Assembly (NCBI GenBank): GCA_963716525.1
Contig: OY970315.1
Location: forward strand, 2,418,001-2,482,000
DNA: 64,000 bases
Direction of reading: 5' to 3'
Origin: JBBREP01 sp963716525
GTDB lineage: Bacteria > Actinomycetota > Acidimicrobiia > IMCC26256 > PALSA-610
A model generated the notes under the pieces. That model worked only from the letters and a program-made list of their open reading frames with translations, was not told the DNA's origin and searched no databases. Shown here piece by piece: positions 8,492-17,886 of this stretch. The translations under genes were made by a program, and so were the position numbers. The number at the start of each line of letters is the position of its first letter. The stretch's first letter is position 1.

Positions 8492-11400
8492 CTACGGCAG
8501 CGCGTTCACTGTGAGGTCGTCGAACGACCAGACCGCAAGGCTGGTCGAGCCGCCGCCGAGAAACGCACGCGCGCCCGGACTTCCTGCAGCCTGCAGCGCG
8601 GGTTCGGCGTCGGTGCGGGTGAGCGTCCATGCCACGGGCTCGGTGGAGCCGGCCACCCACGCCTTCGCCTGCAGCGTGGTGGGCGACGCGCCGGTTGCGT
8701 CGAAGCGCAGGGCATAGGCGCGGCCGGCGGCATAGGGCACACCGGCCACCGTTACCTCGGCGCCGAGCCTTACCTCGGTGGTGTTGCCGACCACCTTCAC
8801 GATCGACAGCCGGAGCGCGCCCGCCGGGGTGAAGCGAAGGCGGGCGCGGTACTCGGTGTGCACCGCGACCCGCCGGGCGGTGAGGTATGCAACCTGGCCC
8901 CATGCGCCGCCGGCCGGCTTCACGTCGGTGGCGACGGTCACGAACGAGTCGGAGTCGAGCAACGACACTCCGGGCAGGTACTCACCGCCACCGGTGCCGG
9001 CCTTCGCGAGCTTGTACGTGCCGGCGACGCCGTTCACCGACGCGCCCGATGCTCCGGCCGCAGGGGCGTACGCGCCGCCGACATCCGCTGCACCCCAGCC
9101 CGACGCGACCGTGCGCGTGAACGAGTCGCTCGCCGCGGCCAGCGGCGGTGGCGGTGGCGGTTGGTTCGTGGTGATGCTGAGGTCGTTCACGGTGTAGTTG
9201 TCGAAGGTCCAGGTGGGCACGTTCGTCGCGCCCGCGCCGAGGAACACGCGCACACCCGGGCTACCGGCCGCCTGCAACACAGCCTCAGAATCAGTGGCCG
9301 TGAGGTTCCAACTGCCCGGCTCGGCCGTACCCGCGACCCACACCCGCGCCTGCAACGTGGTCGGGTTCGTGCCACTCACATCGAAACGCAGCGAGTACGC
9401 CCCACCCGCAACATACGAAAGACCCGCGACCGTGACTTCGCCACCGATCGCGACCTCCGCGTTCGAACCCACCGTCTTCACGAACGACAACTTCACGCCA
9501 CCACCAGGAACGAACCGCAACCGCACGCGATACTCGGCATTCGGCGCGACCCGCCGCAACGTGAGGTACGACACCTGGCCCCACCTACCGCCGACCGGCG
9601 CCAGGCTCGTCGACACGTCGACGAGCGCGTCGGCGTTCAACACCGAAGCCGAAGGCAGGTACTGACCCCCGCCCGCACCCGTCGTCGCCGTGATCTTCAA
9701 CGTGCCCGCCGCGCCATCCACCGACGACACCCCGCCGCCCTGCGCAGCCGCGTACGCACCACCCACATCCGCGGCACCCCAACCCGACGCCACCGACCTC
9801 GCGAACGCGTCACTCGCGACCACAGTCGTGGTCGCGACGGTCACGTTGTACACCGAGCTCGCGGTCGCCGTACCGCCCTCGCCGTCGTCGACGGTCAGCG
9901 TGACCGTGTAGTCGCCGGACGCGTCGTAGGTGTGCGTGACGTGGGCGCCGGTGCCGGTGGTCGTGTCGCCGAAGTCCCATGTGTAGGTGGCGATGGCATT
10001 GTCGGGGTCGGACGATGTCGACGCGTCGAAGCTGCAGGAGCTGCCCGTGCACGCGCCGGTGAACGCCGCGGCGGGCGGCAGATCGACGACGGTCACGTCG
10101 ACGCTGGTGGTGCCGGTCGCACCACCGTCGTCGGTGGCGGTGAGGGTCACCGTGTATGTGCCGGGTGCCGCGAAGCTGTACTGCGGCGCGACGCCACTTC
10201 CGGTGTGCGTGTCACCGAAGTCCCACGAGTAGCTCACGACGGTGCCGTCAGCATCGACCGACGCGCTGGCGTCGAACGTGCAGGCGAGCCCGTTGCACGT
10301 GGGCGTGAACGCGGCGGTGGGTGGCGTGTTCCCGATGCTCGAGGTGGGGATCAGCACGTTGTTCGAGAACTCCGACGTGCTCCCGGCCGGGTTCGTCGCC
10401 GTGGCCGTGACGACCTGTCCGTCGACGCTCGAGGGCAGCGCGAAGGTGGCGAGACCCGATGCGTCGGCGACCTGGTTGCCGAGATAGGTGCGGCCCGACC
10501 CGTGGTCGCCGGCCGGATGGTCGGCGACGAACAGCTCGACGGTGCAGCCCCCGCACGTGCTGGCATCGACGCTCGCCGCCGTCGGGGCACCGAGCACCGG
10601 AGCGAGGATCGATTCGTTCACGTCCGGATCCGCGTTCGCAACCGTGTTCACCTGGCCGAACGGCGCGAGGTCGATGCCGAACGGGTCGCTGCCGGCGGTG
10701 CCGTTGTCGTGGATCGAGTTCTGCGTGATCGTGTCGTACTGCGTGACCGTCGGCGTCGTGTCGACGGGTTCGACGCCGTCCGGCTCGAGCAGCACGCCCG
10801 CTGGGTTGTCGGCGATCTCGTTCCCCGGGCCGACGGAAATGCGCGTCGAGCCGGCCTGGACGTTCACACCGGCCAGCTTGTTCGGACCGGGACTGCCGTC
10901 CGCGGTGACGCCGATCTTGTTGTGCGCGATGACCGAGTCGTGCACGCCCTTGTCGACGAGCACGCCGTCGCGGCCGGAGTTCACGATGACGTTGTCCGTG
11001 ACCGTGCTGAAGCCGGCGTCGGGCAGGCACGCGACGTTGTTGCACGACGGCTCTCCTTCGAGGTGCACGCCGTCGAGACCGTTGCGTGCATACGCCGGCG
11101 CGGTGTTGCCGCTCGGGTCGGTGCCGATGAGGTTGCCGACCACGGAGTTGTAGAGCGTGGTGGGATAGTGCGAGATCTCGATGCCCTCGCGGTTGTTGCC
11201 CGACACGAGGTTGCGCTCCTCGTAGCCGTCACCGCCGACCATCGAGTACTCGGTGCCCGTGTTGATGTCGATGCCGTGATACTTCGCGCCGCGCTTCAAC
11301 TTGCCTGTGGGGTCGAGGCCGGTGATGTTGTTCTGGATCGTCGTGTAGGCGGTGGGGTAGTCGTAGGTTGCGATGTCCTGGTGATTGCAGCCCGACACGA

Positions 11401-12763
11401 GATTGCGGTTGGCGTCGCCGGGCGCGCCGATCTGCGTGTACGTCGCGCCTTGCTGCACAGTGATGCAGTTCGACGAGTCGACCGCGGTGAAGCCGGGGTC
11501 GAAGCCGCCCGCAGGTGTGAGCCCGAGCATGGTGCCTTCGACGGTGTTGTGCGTGGCCTTGGTGCCGTAGATCCAGATGTCACGGTTGAAACCGTGCATG
11601 TTCAGGCCGCGGAGGAGGTTGTTGGCGTTCACGACCACGATGCCGTTGATCCCCGTGGCGCCCTTGCCCTTGAGGGAGATGCCGTACACCGCGTTGTCGA
11701 CGAGGGGATCGCTGTTGGGCGCCGAGCCGGGCTGGGTGAAACCGTCGATCGTGATCCCGTTCGGGTTGTTCAGCGACGGCAGTTGATTCGAGGGTGCGAT
11801 CGTGTGGACGCCCGTGCCCGGAATCGCGAACGCGATCACGACGGGACCGCTCGCGCGGTTCGCTTCCTGGATCGCTGCTCGCAGCGTGCAGGTGCCGGTC
11901 TTGGCGTTGAAGCACACGCCGTCGGCTTTCGTGTCCGGACCGTCGGTGGTCGACGTGACGGTGAAGGTGGTGATCGGAGTGCTCTGCAGCGCGGCCGGCG
12001 CCGGAGCCGGCGGCGTGACGCCGATCGCCGCTGCGACCGTCTGGAGGTCGGCGATCGTCATGCACCCGTCGCCGTCGATGTCGGTTCCCGGCGCCGGCCG
12101 CACGCACGGTGTGTCGCGCTCGGCCGCCTCGACCCAAGGTGCGCTCAGCGCGTTCGCGTCGAGTGGCGTCACCTTCCCGTCGCCGTTCACGTCCGCCGGC
12201 GCGCGCGTACCGGAAGACAGGTGGTGCGCGGTTCCCATGATTGCACCGGAGCGGCGTACGAGCTCGGCGCCGTCGATGTGAAGGTTGACGCGCCCCGTGC
12301 GCCGCGCCACCACGTCGATGGTGGCGAGCAGGGTCGTGGCGGCCGGCCCCGCCGCTGGCGTGCGAGCGCACCCTCGACCGGCACACGACCAGCCGCCGAG
12401 CACCTTGCGGTTCGGCGTCTCGACGGCCGAGAGCGCGGTCAGCGCGCCCGAGCCGGGCAGCGCGCGCGGTGTGCGCACGCGCACCACGGCGAGCGCCTCG
12501 GAATCGAAGCGGAGTGTCGCCTGGTACGCACCGAGGTCGGATGCGCCCGCCGCGACGAGCCGGAACGACACTGTCTGGCCGGCGACAGCCCGGGCCGGAC
12601 CCGCGAGCTCGAGTGTCGGCGCGTCCGTGGGGCTCGCCGGCGTCGCGCCGGCGTTCGGCACGAGGGGCACGGCGGAGGCCACGAGCGCGACCAGCACCAG
12701 CAACGGTCGCGCCGCCCGTGTCGCTCCTACCCGCAGCCCCGTGCGATCCGGTCGCCGGGACAT
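8492..12763 (-). CDS. Giant secreted protein 1: cohesin-like, dockerin-like, CSLREA, beta-helix, PKD, two C-terminal modules
   Basis: 1,423 residues from ATG 12763, which gives a clean signal peptide (basic start, then LLVLVALVASAVPLV, ending near residue 40). Order of parts: cohesin-like beta domain about 45-175; two EF-hand loops of dockerin type (DVNGDGKVTPLD and DIDGDGCMTIAD) about 191-240; CSLREA segment (CTLRAAIQEAN) about 266-305; right-handed beta-helix with many Asn-rich turns about 310-770; two PKD domains (YSWDFGDT, YTWDFGDT) about 813-980; then two copies of a ~210-residue module, joined by a poly-Pro linker. There is no LPXTG or C-terminal membrane anchor. It is a paralogue of the protein at 47.2 kb. 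Likely a surface or matrix protein that self-associates through cohesin-dockerin contacts (inference). Confidence 0.85.
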   Translation of the reverse strand: MSRRPDRTGLRVGATRAARPLLVLVALVASAVPLVPNAGATPASPTDAPTLELAGPARAVAGQTVSFRLVAAGASDLGAYQATLRFDSEALAVVRVRTPRALPGSGALTALSAVETPNRKVLGGWSCAGRGCARTPAAGPAATTLLATIDVVARRTGRVNLHIDGAELVRRSGAIMGTAHHLSSGTRAPADVNGDGKVTPLDANALSAPWVEAAERDTPCVRPAPGTDIDGDGCMTIADLQTVAAAIGVTPPAPAPAALQSTPITTFTVTSTTDGPDTKADGVCFNAKTGTCTLRAAIQEANRASGPVVIAFAIPGTGVHTIAPSNQLPSLNNPNGITIDGFTQPGSAPNSDPLVDNAVYGISLKGKGATGINGIVVVNANNLLRGLNMHGFNRDIWIYGTKATHNTVEGTMLGLTPAGGFDPGFTAVDSSNCITVQQGATYTQIGAPGDANRNLVSGCNHQDIATYDYPTAYTTIQNNITGLDPTGKLKRGAKYHGIDINTGTEYSMVGGDGYEERNLVSGNNREGIEISHYPTTLYNSVVGNLIGTDPSGNTAPAYARNGLDGVHLEGEPSCNNVACLPDAGFSTVTDNVIVNSGRDGVLVDKGVHDSVIAHNKIGVTADGSPGPNKLAGVNVQAGSTRISVGPGNEIADNPAGVLLEPDGVEPVDTTPTVTQYDTITQNSIHDNGTAGSDPFGIDLAPFGQVNTVANADPDVNESILAPVLGAPTAASVDASTCGGCTVELFVADHPAGDHGSGRTYLGNQVADASGLATFALPSSVDGQVVTATATNPAGSTSEFSNNVLIPTSSIGNTPPTAAFTPTCNGLACTFDASASVDADGTVVSYSWDFGDTHTGSGVAPQYSFAAPGTYTVTLTATDDGGATGTTSVDVTVVDLPPAAAFTGACTGSSCSFDASTSSDPDNAIATYTWDFGDTTTGTGAHVTHTYDASGDYTVTLTVDDGEGGTATASSVYNVTVATTTVVASDAFARSVASGWGAADVGGAYAAAQGGGVSSVDGAAGTLKITATTGAGGGQYLPSASVLNADALVDVSTSLAPVGGRWGQVSYLTLRRVAPNAEYRVRLRFVPGGGVKLSFVKTVGSNAEVAIGGEVTVAGLSYVAGGAYSLRFDVSGTNPTTLQARVWVAGTAEPGSWNLTATDSEAVLQAAGSPGVRVFLGAGATNVPTWTFDNYTVNDLSITTNQPPPPPPLAAASDSFTRTVASGWGAADVGGAYAPAAGASGASVNGVAGTYKLAKAGTGGGEYLPGVSLLDSDSFVTVATDVKPAGGAWGQVAYLTARRVAVHTEYRARLRFTPAGALRLSIVKVVGNTTEVRLGAEVTVAGVPYAAGRAYALRFDATGASPTTLQAKAWVAGSTEPVAWTLTRTDAEPALQAAGSPGARAFLGGGSTSLAVWSFDDLTVNALP
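9158..9820. repeat. Long inverted repeat, copy A (module-coding)
   Basis: This ~660-bp stretch encodes the first C-terminal module of giant protein 1. It is almost identical, in reverse complement, to 50189-50852 in giant protein 2. Only scattered substitutions are seen in the parts compared by eye. Both copies share the same third-position codon choices, so they have either duplicated recently or been kept alike by gene conversion. Confidence 0.85.
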
Positions 12764-12770
12764 CGCCTTG

Positions 12771-12777
12771 AGCGTAA
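12771..12777 (-). promoter_or_regulatory. -10-like element of giant protein 1 gene
   Basis: On the minus strand TTACGCT ends 7 bases before the ATG at 12763. The same TTACGCT ends 6 bases before the ATG of giant protein 2 (47163-47169). TACGCT fits the TAnnnT actinobacterial -10 pattern, and the distance implies leaderless mRNAs and shared control of the two paralogues. The -35 region is not convincing. Confidence 0.5.
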
Positions 12778-12911
12778 CCGACAAATACGACAATTCGAAA
12801 GATCCCTCGCGCGGATTGCGGTCGGCCGAGGTCGTGGCGTGCCCGACGGCCTGTCGTCGTGACGGTGGCCGGGGATACGGTCGCACCCACGACGACGCGA
12901 GGGCAGGCCGG

Positions 12912-13205
12912 GTGAGCGACGACACATGCACCCATCTCGACGAGGTGCGCGACGTGGCGCCAAGTAGCACCGGCTGCGAGGATTGCCTCCGCATCGGCGG
13001 CACATGGGTGCACCTGCGGATGTGCATGTCGTGCGGTCACGTCGGCTGCTGCGACAACTCGCCGAACCGCCATGCGACGGCCCACTTCCGCGCCGAGCAG
13101 CATCCCTTGATCCAGTCGTACGAGCCCGGCGAAGACTGGTGGTACTGCTACGCGGACGATCTCGCGTTCACGGTCGACGGCGCGCCGTCGTTCGCGCATC
13201 CCTGA
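12912..13205 (+). CDS. UBP-type zinc finger protein
   Basis: 97 residues from GTG 12912, almost entirely a zf-UBP domain. Cys/His ligands are visible in CTHLDEV, GCEDCL, MCMSCGHVGCCD and RHATAHFRAEQHPL, followed by the aromatic segment EDWWYCYAD. In eukaryotes this fold binds the C-terminal GG of ubiquitin. Bacterial single-domain versions are common in actinobacteria, but their ligand is not established. It is divergent from giant protein 1, with 148 bases between the starts. Confidence 0.88.
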   Translation: MSDDTCTHLDEVRDVAPSSTGCEDCLRIGGTWVHLRMCMSCGHVGCCDNSPNRHATAHFRAEQHPLIQSYEPGEDWWYCYADDLAFTVDGAPSFAHP

Positions 13206-13214
13206 TCGAGCGCG

Positions 13215-14192
13215 CTACGCCGCGCTTCGCCGCGCGCGCAGCATCGCCAGCGCGGTCTGGTGCGGTGCAAGGGGCACGAACGCGTCACTCGCGGCGGTGA
13301 GCTCCTCGAGCTCAGCCGGGGTGAGCTCGAGATCGGCCGCCTCCACGTTGCGCTTCAGCTGCTCGATCGAGCTTGCCCCGGGGATCGCGACCACGTTGGG
13401 TCGTGCGATCAACCATGCGAGCGCAACCTGCGCGGCGGTTGCGCCGTGCGCACCTGCGACGCGCTTGACCGTGTCGATGACCGGCATCGCCCGCTCGACG
13501 TTCTCGCGCAGGCACAACGGATCGAGCGAGCGCGCCGCGTTCGACGGGAGATGGTCGGGGCTGTAGCGGCCGCCGAGCAGGCCCTTGGCGAGCGGGCTGT
13601 AGGCGATGATCAGGCGGTCGTGGCTCTGCGCGTACGGCACGTTGCCGCGCTCACGCTCGGCCCGCCTCCACAGCAAGCTGTACTGCACCTGGTTCGACAG
13701 CACCGGCCGCCCCAGGTGCTGTTCGGCGGCGGCCCAACGTTGCGCGGGATAGTTGCTCACGCCCACGTTCACCACGACGTGCTCGTCCTGCAGCCGGCGC
13801 ATGCCCTCCATCTGCATCGCGAGCGGCACCGCGGGATTCGGCCAGTGCAGCTGGTACAGGTCGATGTGGTCGACCTGCAGCCGCAGCGCCGAGAGGCGGC
13901 CGTGATCCTCCACCGTTGCCGCGGTGGGCACTGCCGGTGTCATCTTCGTCGCGACGAAGGCGTCGTCGCGCCGCCCGGCGATGGCCCGTCCCACGATCAT
14001 CTCGCTCACACCGCGCGCGTAGACCTCGGCGGTGTCGACGAGGGTCACGCCGGCATCGAGCGCCGCGTGCACGAGGTCGATCGCGGTCTGCTGCGCGTAC
14101 TCGTTGCCGTAGCCCCAGTCGCGCGAGCCGAACTGCCAGCAACCCAATCCGATCGCCGACAGGCGCACCCCGTTGACCTCGACGTACCTCAT
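13215..14192 (-). CDS. Aldo/keto reductase
   Basis: 325-residue NADPH-dependent oxidoreductase with an (alpha/beta)8 barrel. Catalytic residues are visible: Asp and Tyr in DTAEVYARG, Lys in ATKMTP and His in YQLHWPNP. The C-terminal cofactor-binding region VVAIPGASSIEQLKRNVEA is typical of the family. Full length, with start ATG at 14192. Substrate cannot be inferred. It converges with the zf-UBP gene, with 9 bases between. Confidence 0.93.
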   Translation of the reverse strand: MRYVEVNGVRLSAIGLGCWQFGSRDWGYGNEYAQQTAIDLVHAALDAGVTLVDTAEVYARGVSEMIVGRAIAGRRDDAFVATKMTPAVPTAATVEDHGRLSALRLQVDHIDLYQLHWPNPAVPLAMQMEGMRRLQDEHVVVNVGVSNYPAQRWAAAEQHLGRPVLSNQVQYSLLWRRAERERGNVPYAQSHDRLIIAYSPLAKGLLGGRYSPDHLPSNAARSLDPLCLRENVERAMPVIDTVKRVAGAHGATAAQVALAWLIARPNVVAIPGASSIEQLKRNVEAADLELTPAELEELTAASDAFVPLAPHQTALAMLRARRSAA

Positions 14193-14255
14193 GACGAACC
14201 TCCGATCGGGCCGGCGCGGGCCGGCAGGCCAGCTTCGCGCGGGCCGGCGCCGCGC

Positions 14256-14681
14256 TCAGAGTCTGAGGAGGCGGAGGGTGGCGGCGTCCGGCTCGGCGCC
14301 GTAGTAACGGGTGAGCGCGGCGTCGAACGGCGCCGCGGCGCTCGCGGCGTGGAACAGTGTCATCGACGAGCGGAACTTCATGTCGTCTGGTGCGCCGAAG
14401 ATGTCGTACGCCGAGCGACCGTCGACGCGGTTCACCGCGTCGGTGCACTGCAGGAGGCGCGGCCCGAGCTGCGGGTGCGCGAGATACGCGCGCGCCTCGT
14501 CGAGTGAACCGATGCCGTAGCGCACCGCGGTCGGGCTCTGCCCGAGCCCGCGCAGCTGCGGGAACACGAACCACATCCAATGGCTCGCCTTACGACCGTG
14601 CCGTAGCTCCGCGAGCGCGCGCTCGTACACGCCGGCTTGCGCGTCGACGAACCGCTCCAGGTCGAACGGGTCGTTGCCCAC
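14256..14681 (-). CDS. DUF1810 family protein
   Basis: 141 residues from GTG 14681. The pattern matches DUF1810: DPFDLERFVDAQAGVYERAL, then HWMWFVFPQLRGLG, SLDEARAYLAHPQLGPRL and DIFGAPDDMKFRSSMTLF. The function of this family is unknown. It starts 7 bases downstream of the phytanoyl-CoA dioxygenase stop and is likely cotranscribed with it. An in-frame extension upstream would enter the PhyH gene. Confidence 0.85.
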   Translation of the reverse strand: MGNDPFDLERFVDAQAGVYERALAELRHGRKASHWMWFVFPQLRGLGQSPTAVRYGIGSLDEARAYLAHPQLGPRLLQCTDAVNRVDGRSAYDIFGAPDDMKFRSSMTLFHAASAAAPFDAALTRYYGAEPDAATLRLLRL

Positions 14682-14688
14682 AGCACGC

Positions 14689-15570
14689 TCAACCCAGATC
14701 GCCGCGCGCGAGGAGCTCGACGGGGTCGTGCAGGCGCACCATGCCCAGGTACCCGCCACCGCGCCCGATGCTGTCGTGCACCGCGTAACCGAGCACTTCC
14801 TGCGCGACGCGAGGCAGCGTCTTCGCGTACGACGGCGGGATCGCCAGATAGTTGTTCTCCTCGGTACGCAGCCAGCCGAGGCAGTAGCTGAGGTGCGCAC
14901 CGCGGCGCGGCACGTCGGTGCGGTTCGCGCCGCCGGCGTGGATCGTGCCGCCCAGGTAGATGACCGCGGAGCCGGCGGGCATCTCGGCGTAGGCGATCTG
15001 CTCCGGATCGATCGCCTGCTGGATCTGCTCGACGGCCGGCCGCGCTCGGTCGGGCCACCGATGGCTGCCGGGCACGACGCGCGTTGCGCCGTTGTCGCGC
15101 GTGAAGTCGACGAACGCGATCACCGACGCGACCTGCAGCTCGGGATGCGGCCAGGGTACGTCGCTCCAGACGAGCTCGTCGCGGTGCAGCCACTGTTCCT
15201 CGGCGCCGGGCCCGCGCTGCAAGAGGTGTCCGAGGTTCAGTTGGTAGCGCGCGCACGACGGCAGCAGGATGCGGTCGCAGAGCGCGAGCAGGAGCGGATG
15301 GCACATCACGTCGGTGGCGAACGCGCGTGACACGCCGCTCATGCCCGTGACCTGCTTGGTCTGCAAGCCCTGGAACGCCGTGAGGACCGGGTTGAAGAAC
15401 TCCTCGCTGGGATCGGCCGCGTCGACCGCGGCCTGGACGTCGTCGTTCACGCGCCGCACGACGTCGGCGTCGAGCAGTCCCTCCACGATGACCGCGCCGT
15501 CGCGGTCGATCGCGGCGTGCACGTCGTCGGGATCGGCGGTGACGGTGAAGCGAGCGATCGTTGCCGGCAT
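14689..15570 (-). CDS. Phytanoyl-CoA dioxygenase (PhyH) family protein
   Basis: 293-residue Fe(II)/2-oxoglutarate-dependent oxygenase. The facial triad appears as His and Asp in WLHRDE and the distal His in GGTIHAGGANRTD, with a downstream Arg for 2-oxoglutarate. Bacterial members hydroxylate diverse small molecules, so the phytanoyl name need not reflect the substrate. Start ATG 15570. Upstream on the same strand lies tatA. Confidence 0.87.
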   Translation of the reverse strand: MPATIARFTVTADPDDVHAAIDRDGAVIVEGLLDADVVRRVNDDVQAAVDAADPSEEFFNPVLTAFQGLQTKQVTGMSGVSRAFATDVMCHPLLLALCDRILLPSCARYQLNLGHLLQRGPGAEEQWLHRDELVWSDVPWPHPELQVASVIAFVDFTRDNGATRVVPGSHRWPDRARPAVEQIQQAIDPEQIAYAEMPAGSAVIYLGGTIHAGGANRTDVPRRGAHLSYCLGWLRTEENNYLAIPPSYAKTLPRVAQEVLGYAVHDSIGRGGGYLGMVRLHDPVELLARGDLG

Positions 15571-15626
15571 GGCTCGAGCGTAGGAGCCAGCAGCGCACCG
15601 GTCGAGCCGGTGGGACTCCGGCGTCG

Positions 15627-15860
15627 TCAGTTGTTCGACGCCTCGGGGTGCGGCGGGATCGGGTTCGCGGGCAGCTGCGGCGCCGGCATGCGCGAGGTGG
15701 GTGGCCCGGCGTGCGCCTCACCGCCGTGCAGCCCGCGCTCGAACTCCTTCTTGGCCGAGCCGAGCGAGCGGGCCAGCTTCGGGATCCGTGATCCACCGAA
15801 CAGCAGCACGACCACCGCGAGCACGATCAGCATGTCCGGGCCAAGGATCTCGGCAATCAT
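15627..15860 (-). CDS. tatA: TatA/TatE, Sec-independent translocase subunit
   Basis: 77 residues. A single N-terminal membrane helix (MLIVLAVVVLLFGGSRIPK) is followed by the FGGSRIPKLARSLG hinge and an amphipathic helix (AKKEFERGL), then a Pro-rich acidic/neutral tail. This is the TatA/E plan of the twin-arginine translocation pore, which exports folded proteins. tatB and tatC are not in the window. Paralogue assignment (A or E) is not possible from sequence alone. Confidence 0.9.
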   Translation of the reverse strand: MIAEILGPDMLIVLAVVVLLFGGSRIPKLARSLGSAKKEFERGLHGGEAHAGPPTSRMPAPQLPANPIPPHPEASNN

Positions 15861-15974
15861 CGGATGCTCTCCTCACACGGCGGTCGTGCTGACCGTCGCG
15901 CCCCGATGCTACGGCGCGTTCCCGTCCGTTCGCGATGCCGGCGGCCGACAACTGTGCTCCCCTAAGGTTCGGCC

Positions 15975-16457
15975 ATGAGCGAAGCGGCAGCCAAGGCATT
16001 CGAGCTGTTCCGGGCCGACATCGGCAACGACGAGGGCACCGGTGAGTGGTTCCAGGTGACGCAGGAGCAGATCAACCAGTTCGCCGACGTCACTCTCGAC
16101 CACCAGTTCATCCACGTCGATCCGGCCCGGGCGAAGGACACGCCGTTCGGCACCACGATCGCCCACGGGTTCCTCACACTCTCGATGCTCACGCACCTCG
16201 CGGCAGGCGCGAGCAGCGCGCCGCCGGATCCGGCGAAGTACGCGGGCGTGCTGATGGGCATCAATTACGGCTTCAACAAGGTGCGGTTCGTCAACCCCGT
16301 GAAGGTCGGCTCGCGGATCCGCGCACGCGGCGTCACCACGAACGCGGAGCTGAAGGGCAACGCGATCGACGTCACCCGCAGCTTCACCGTCGAGATCGAA
16401 GGTGAAGCGAAGCCGGCCCTCGTCGCCGAATGGGTGACGCGCACCGTGTACGCCTGA
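15975..16457 (+). CDS. MaoC-like dehydratase ((R)-enoyl-CoA hydratase type)
   Basis: 160-residue hot-dog fold protein. The hydratase motif is clear: Asp and His in VTLDHQFIHVDPARAKDTPF, followed by the TTIAHGFLTLSML helix. Enzymes of this kind hydrate 2-enoyl-CoA to (R)-3-hydroxyacyl-CoA. The following amidohydrolase begins 12 bases after its stop, so the two are probably an operon. Confidence 0.9.
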   Translation: MSEAAAKAFELFRADIGNDEGTGEWFQVTQEQINQFADVTLDHQFIHVDPARAKDTPFGTTIAHGFLTLSMLTHLAAGASSAPPDPAKYAGVLMGINYGFNKVRFVNPVKVGSRIRARGVTTNAELKGNAIDVTRSFTVEIEGEAKPALVAEWVTRTVYA

Positions 16458-16468
16458 GCATCTCGTCC

Positions 16469-17871
16469 ATGTCCACGCCGGGGCGCGACATCCGTGCCCG
16501 ACTCGATCATCCGGTGATCGACGCCGACGGGCATTGCATCGAGTTCGTTCCTCTCGTACGCGATCTGCTCGCGGACGAGGCGGGCACCGAGCTCGCCCGG
16601 CGGTTCGACGCGCTGCTCGCCGGCACCACGGCGGTTCGGCCGCTCGACGACGGGTCCCGGCGCGCGGTGGGCATCAGCCGCACCGGATGGTGGGCGCTGC
16701 CGGCGGCGAACACGCTCGACCGGGCGACCGCAATGCTGCCGGCGCTCCTGTACGAACGACTCGACGACATGGGCATCGACCTCGCGTTCCTCTACCCGAC
16801 GCTCGGCCTGGTGCCGATGGCACTCGACGACGCGGAGCTGCGATGCGCGCTGGCGCGTGCGTGCAATCGCTACTACGCGGAGTGCTACGGGCCGTACCGC
16901 GACCGCCTCCGGCCGGTCGCGATCATCCCCACGTACACCCCCGAAGAGGCGCTCGCCGAGCTCGAGTTCGCGCACGGTGTGCTCGGCCTGCGCGCGTTCC
17001 TGTTCGGCGGCCTGGTGCTGCGCCCCACACCAGGCGCGGAGGGCGTGCGCGCGGGCGCGGTGGGTCGACGGCCTCGGTCTCGACAGCGTGTACGACTACT
17101 CACCGCTGTGGCAGCGTTGCATCGAGCTCGGCGTCACACCCACGTTCCATTCGACCGGCATCGGGTTCGGCAGCCGCACCTCGCCGCGCAGCTACGTGGC
17201 GAACCATGTGGGCAACTTCGCCGCCGGGAACGAGGCGATCGCACGGTCACTCCTGTTCGGCGGCATGCCGCAGAAGTTCCCGCGACTGCGCGCCGCGTTC
17301 CTCGAGGGTGGCGTGGCGTGGGCGGCGCAGCTCTTCGCCGATCTCTGTTCACACTTCGCCAAGCGCAACCGGGGCGCGCTCTCGCACTACGACCCGCACC
17401 GGCTCGACCTTGCCGCGCTCACCCAGCTCGTGCGTAGTCACGGTGAGCCCTCGGTGGGCGAGCGCGTCGGTCGCATCGCCGAGGGCTTGTCGTTCCTGTC
17501 GGATCCCGACGAGCTCGACGCCGACCTCGACGAATGGGCGGCGTCGGGAATCACGTCGCTCGACGATCTCGCCGCGCGTGTTCTCGCGGCAGTGGTTCTT
17601 CGGCTGCGAGGCCGACGACCCGATGAACGCGCTCGCGTTCGACCGTGCGGCGCACCCCGGCGGGATCGCCCTGCGCGCGATGTTCGCGTCCGACATCGGC
17701 CACTGGGACGTGCCCGACGTCCTCGGCGTGTTGCCCGAGGCGTGGGAGCTCGTGGAGCACGGCCGCGTCGACGAAACGCAGTTCCGCGCCTTCACCTGCG
17801 ACAACGTGGTTGCGCTGCTCGGCCCCGAGGCGTTCGCAGGAACGGTGGTCGCACCGCACGTCGGGTTCTGA
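16469..17871 (+). CDS. Amidohydrolase-type TIM-barrel protein (two frameshifts)
   Basis: Start ATG 16469 (MSTPGRDIRARL). The N-terminal metal motif is DADGHCIEF. After residues ending FGGLVLRPTPGAEGVR the frame shifts near 17045-17065 into the frame reading WVDGLGLDSVYDYSPLWQRC and FHSTGIGFGSR. A second shift near 17580 leads to FFGCEADDPMNALAF and FASDIGHWDVPDV. Both shifts are consistent with one extra base each. The order DxxH, H (TFHSTG) and late D (SDIGHWD) fits PF04909-type hydrolases or decarboxylases. It is about 466 residues when corrected. Substrate unknown. A distant relative lies at 55.2 kb. Confidence 0.72.
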
Positions 17872-17886
17872 CCCGCGGTGCCGGCG

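Noticed and set aside
8858..12862. A 1,334-codon open frame on the plus strand, antisense to giant protein 1
   Set aside because: It is Arg/His/Gly-rich nonsense produced by GC-rich third positions of the real gene. The minus-strand frame has a signal peptide and clear domains.
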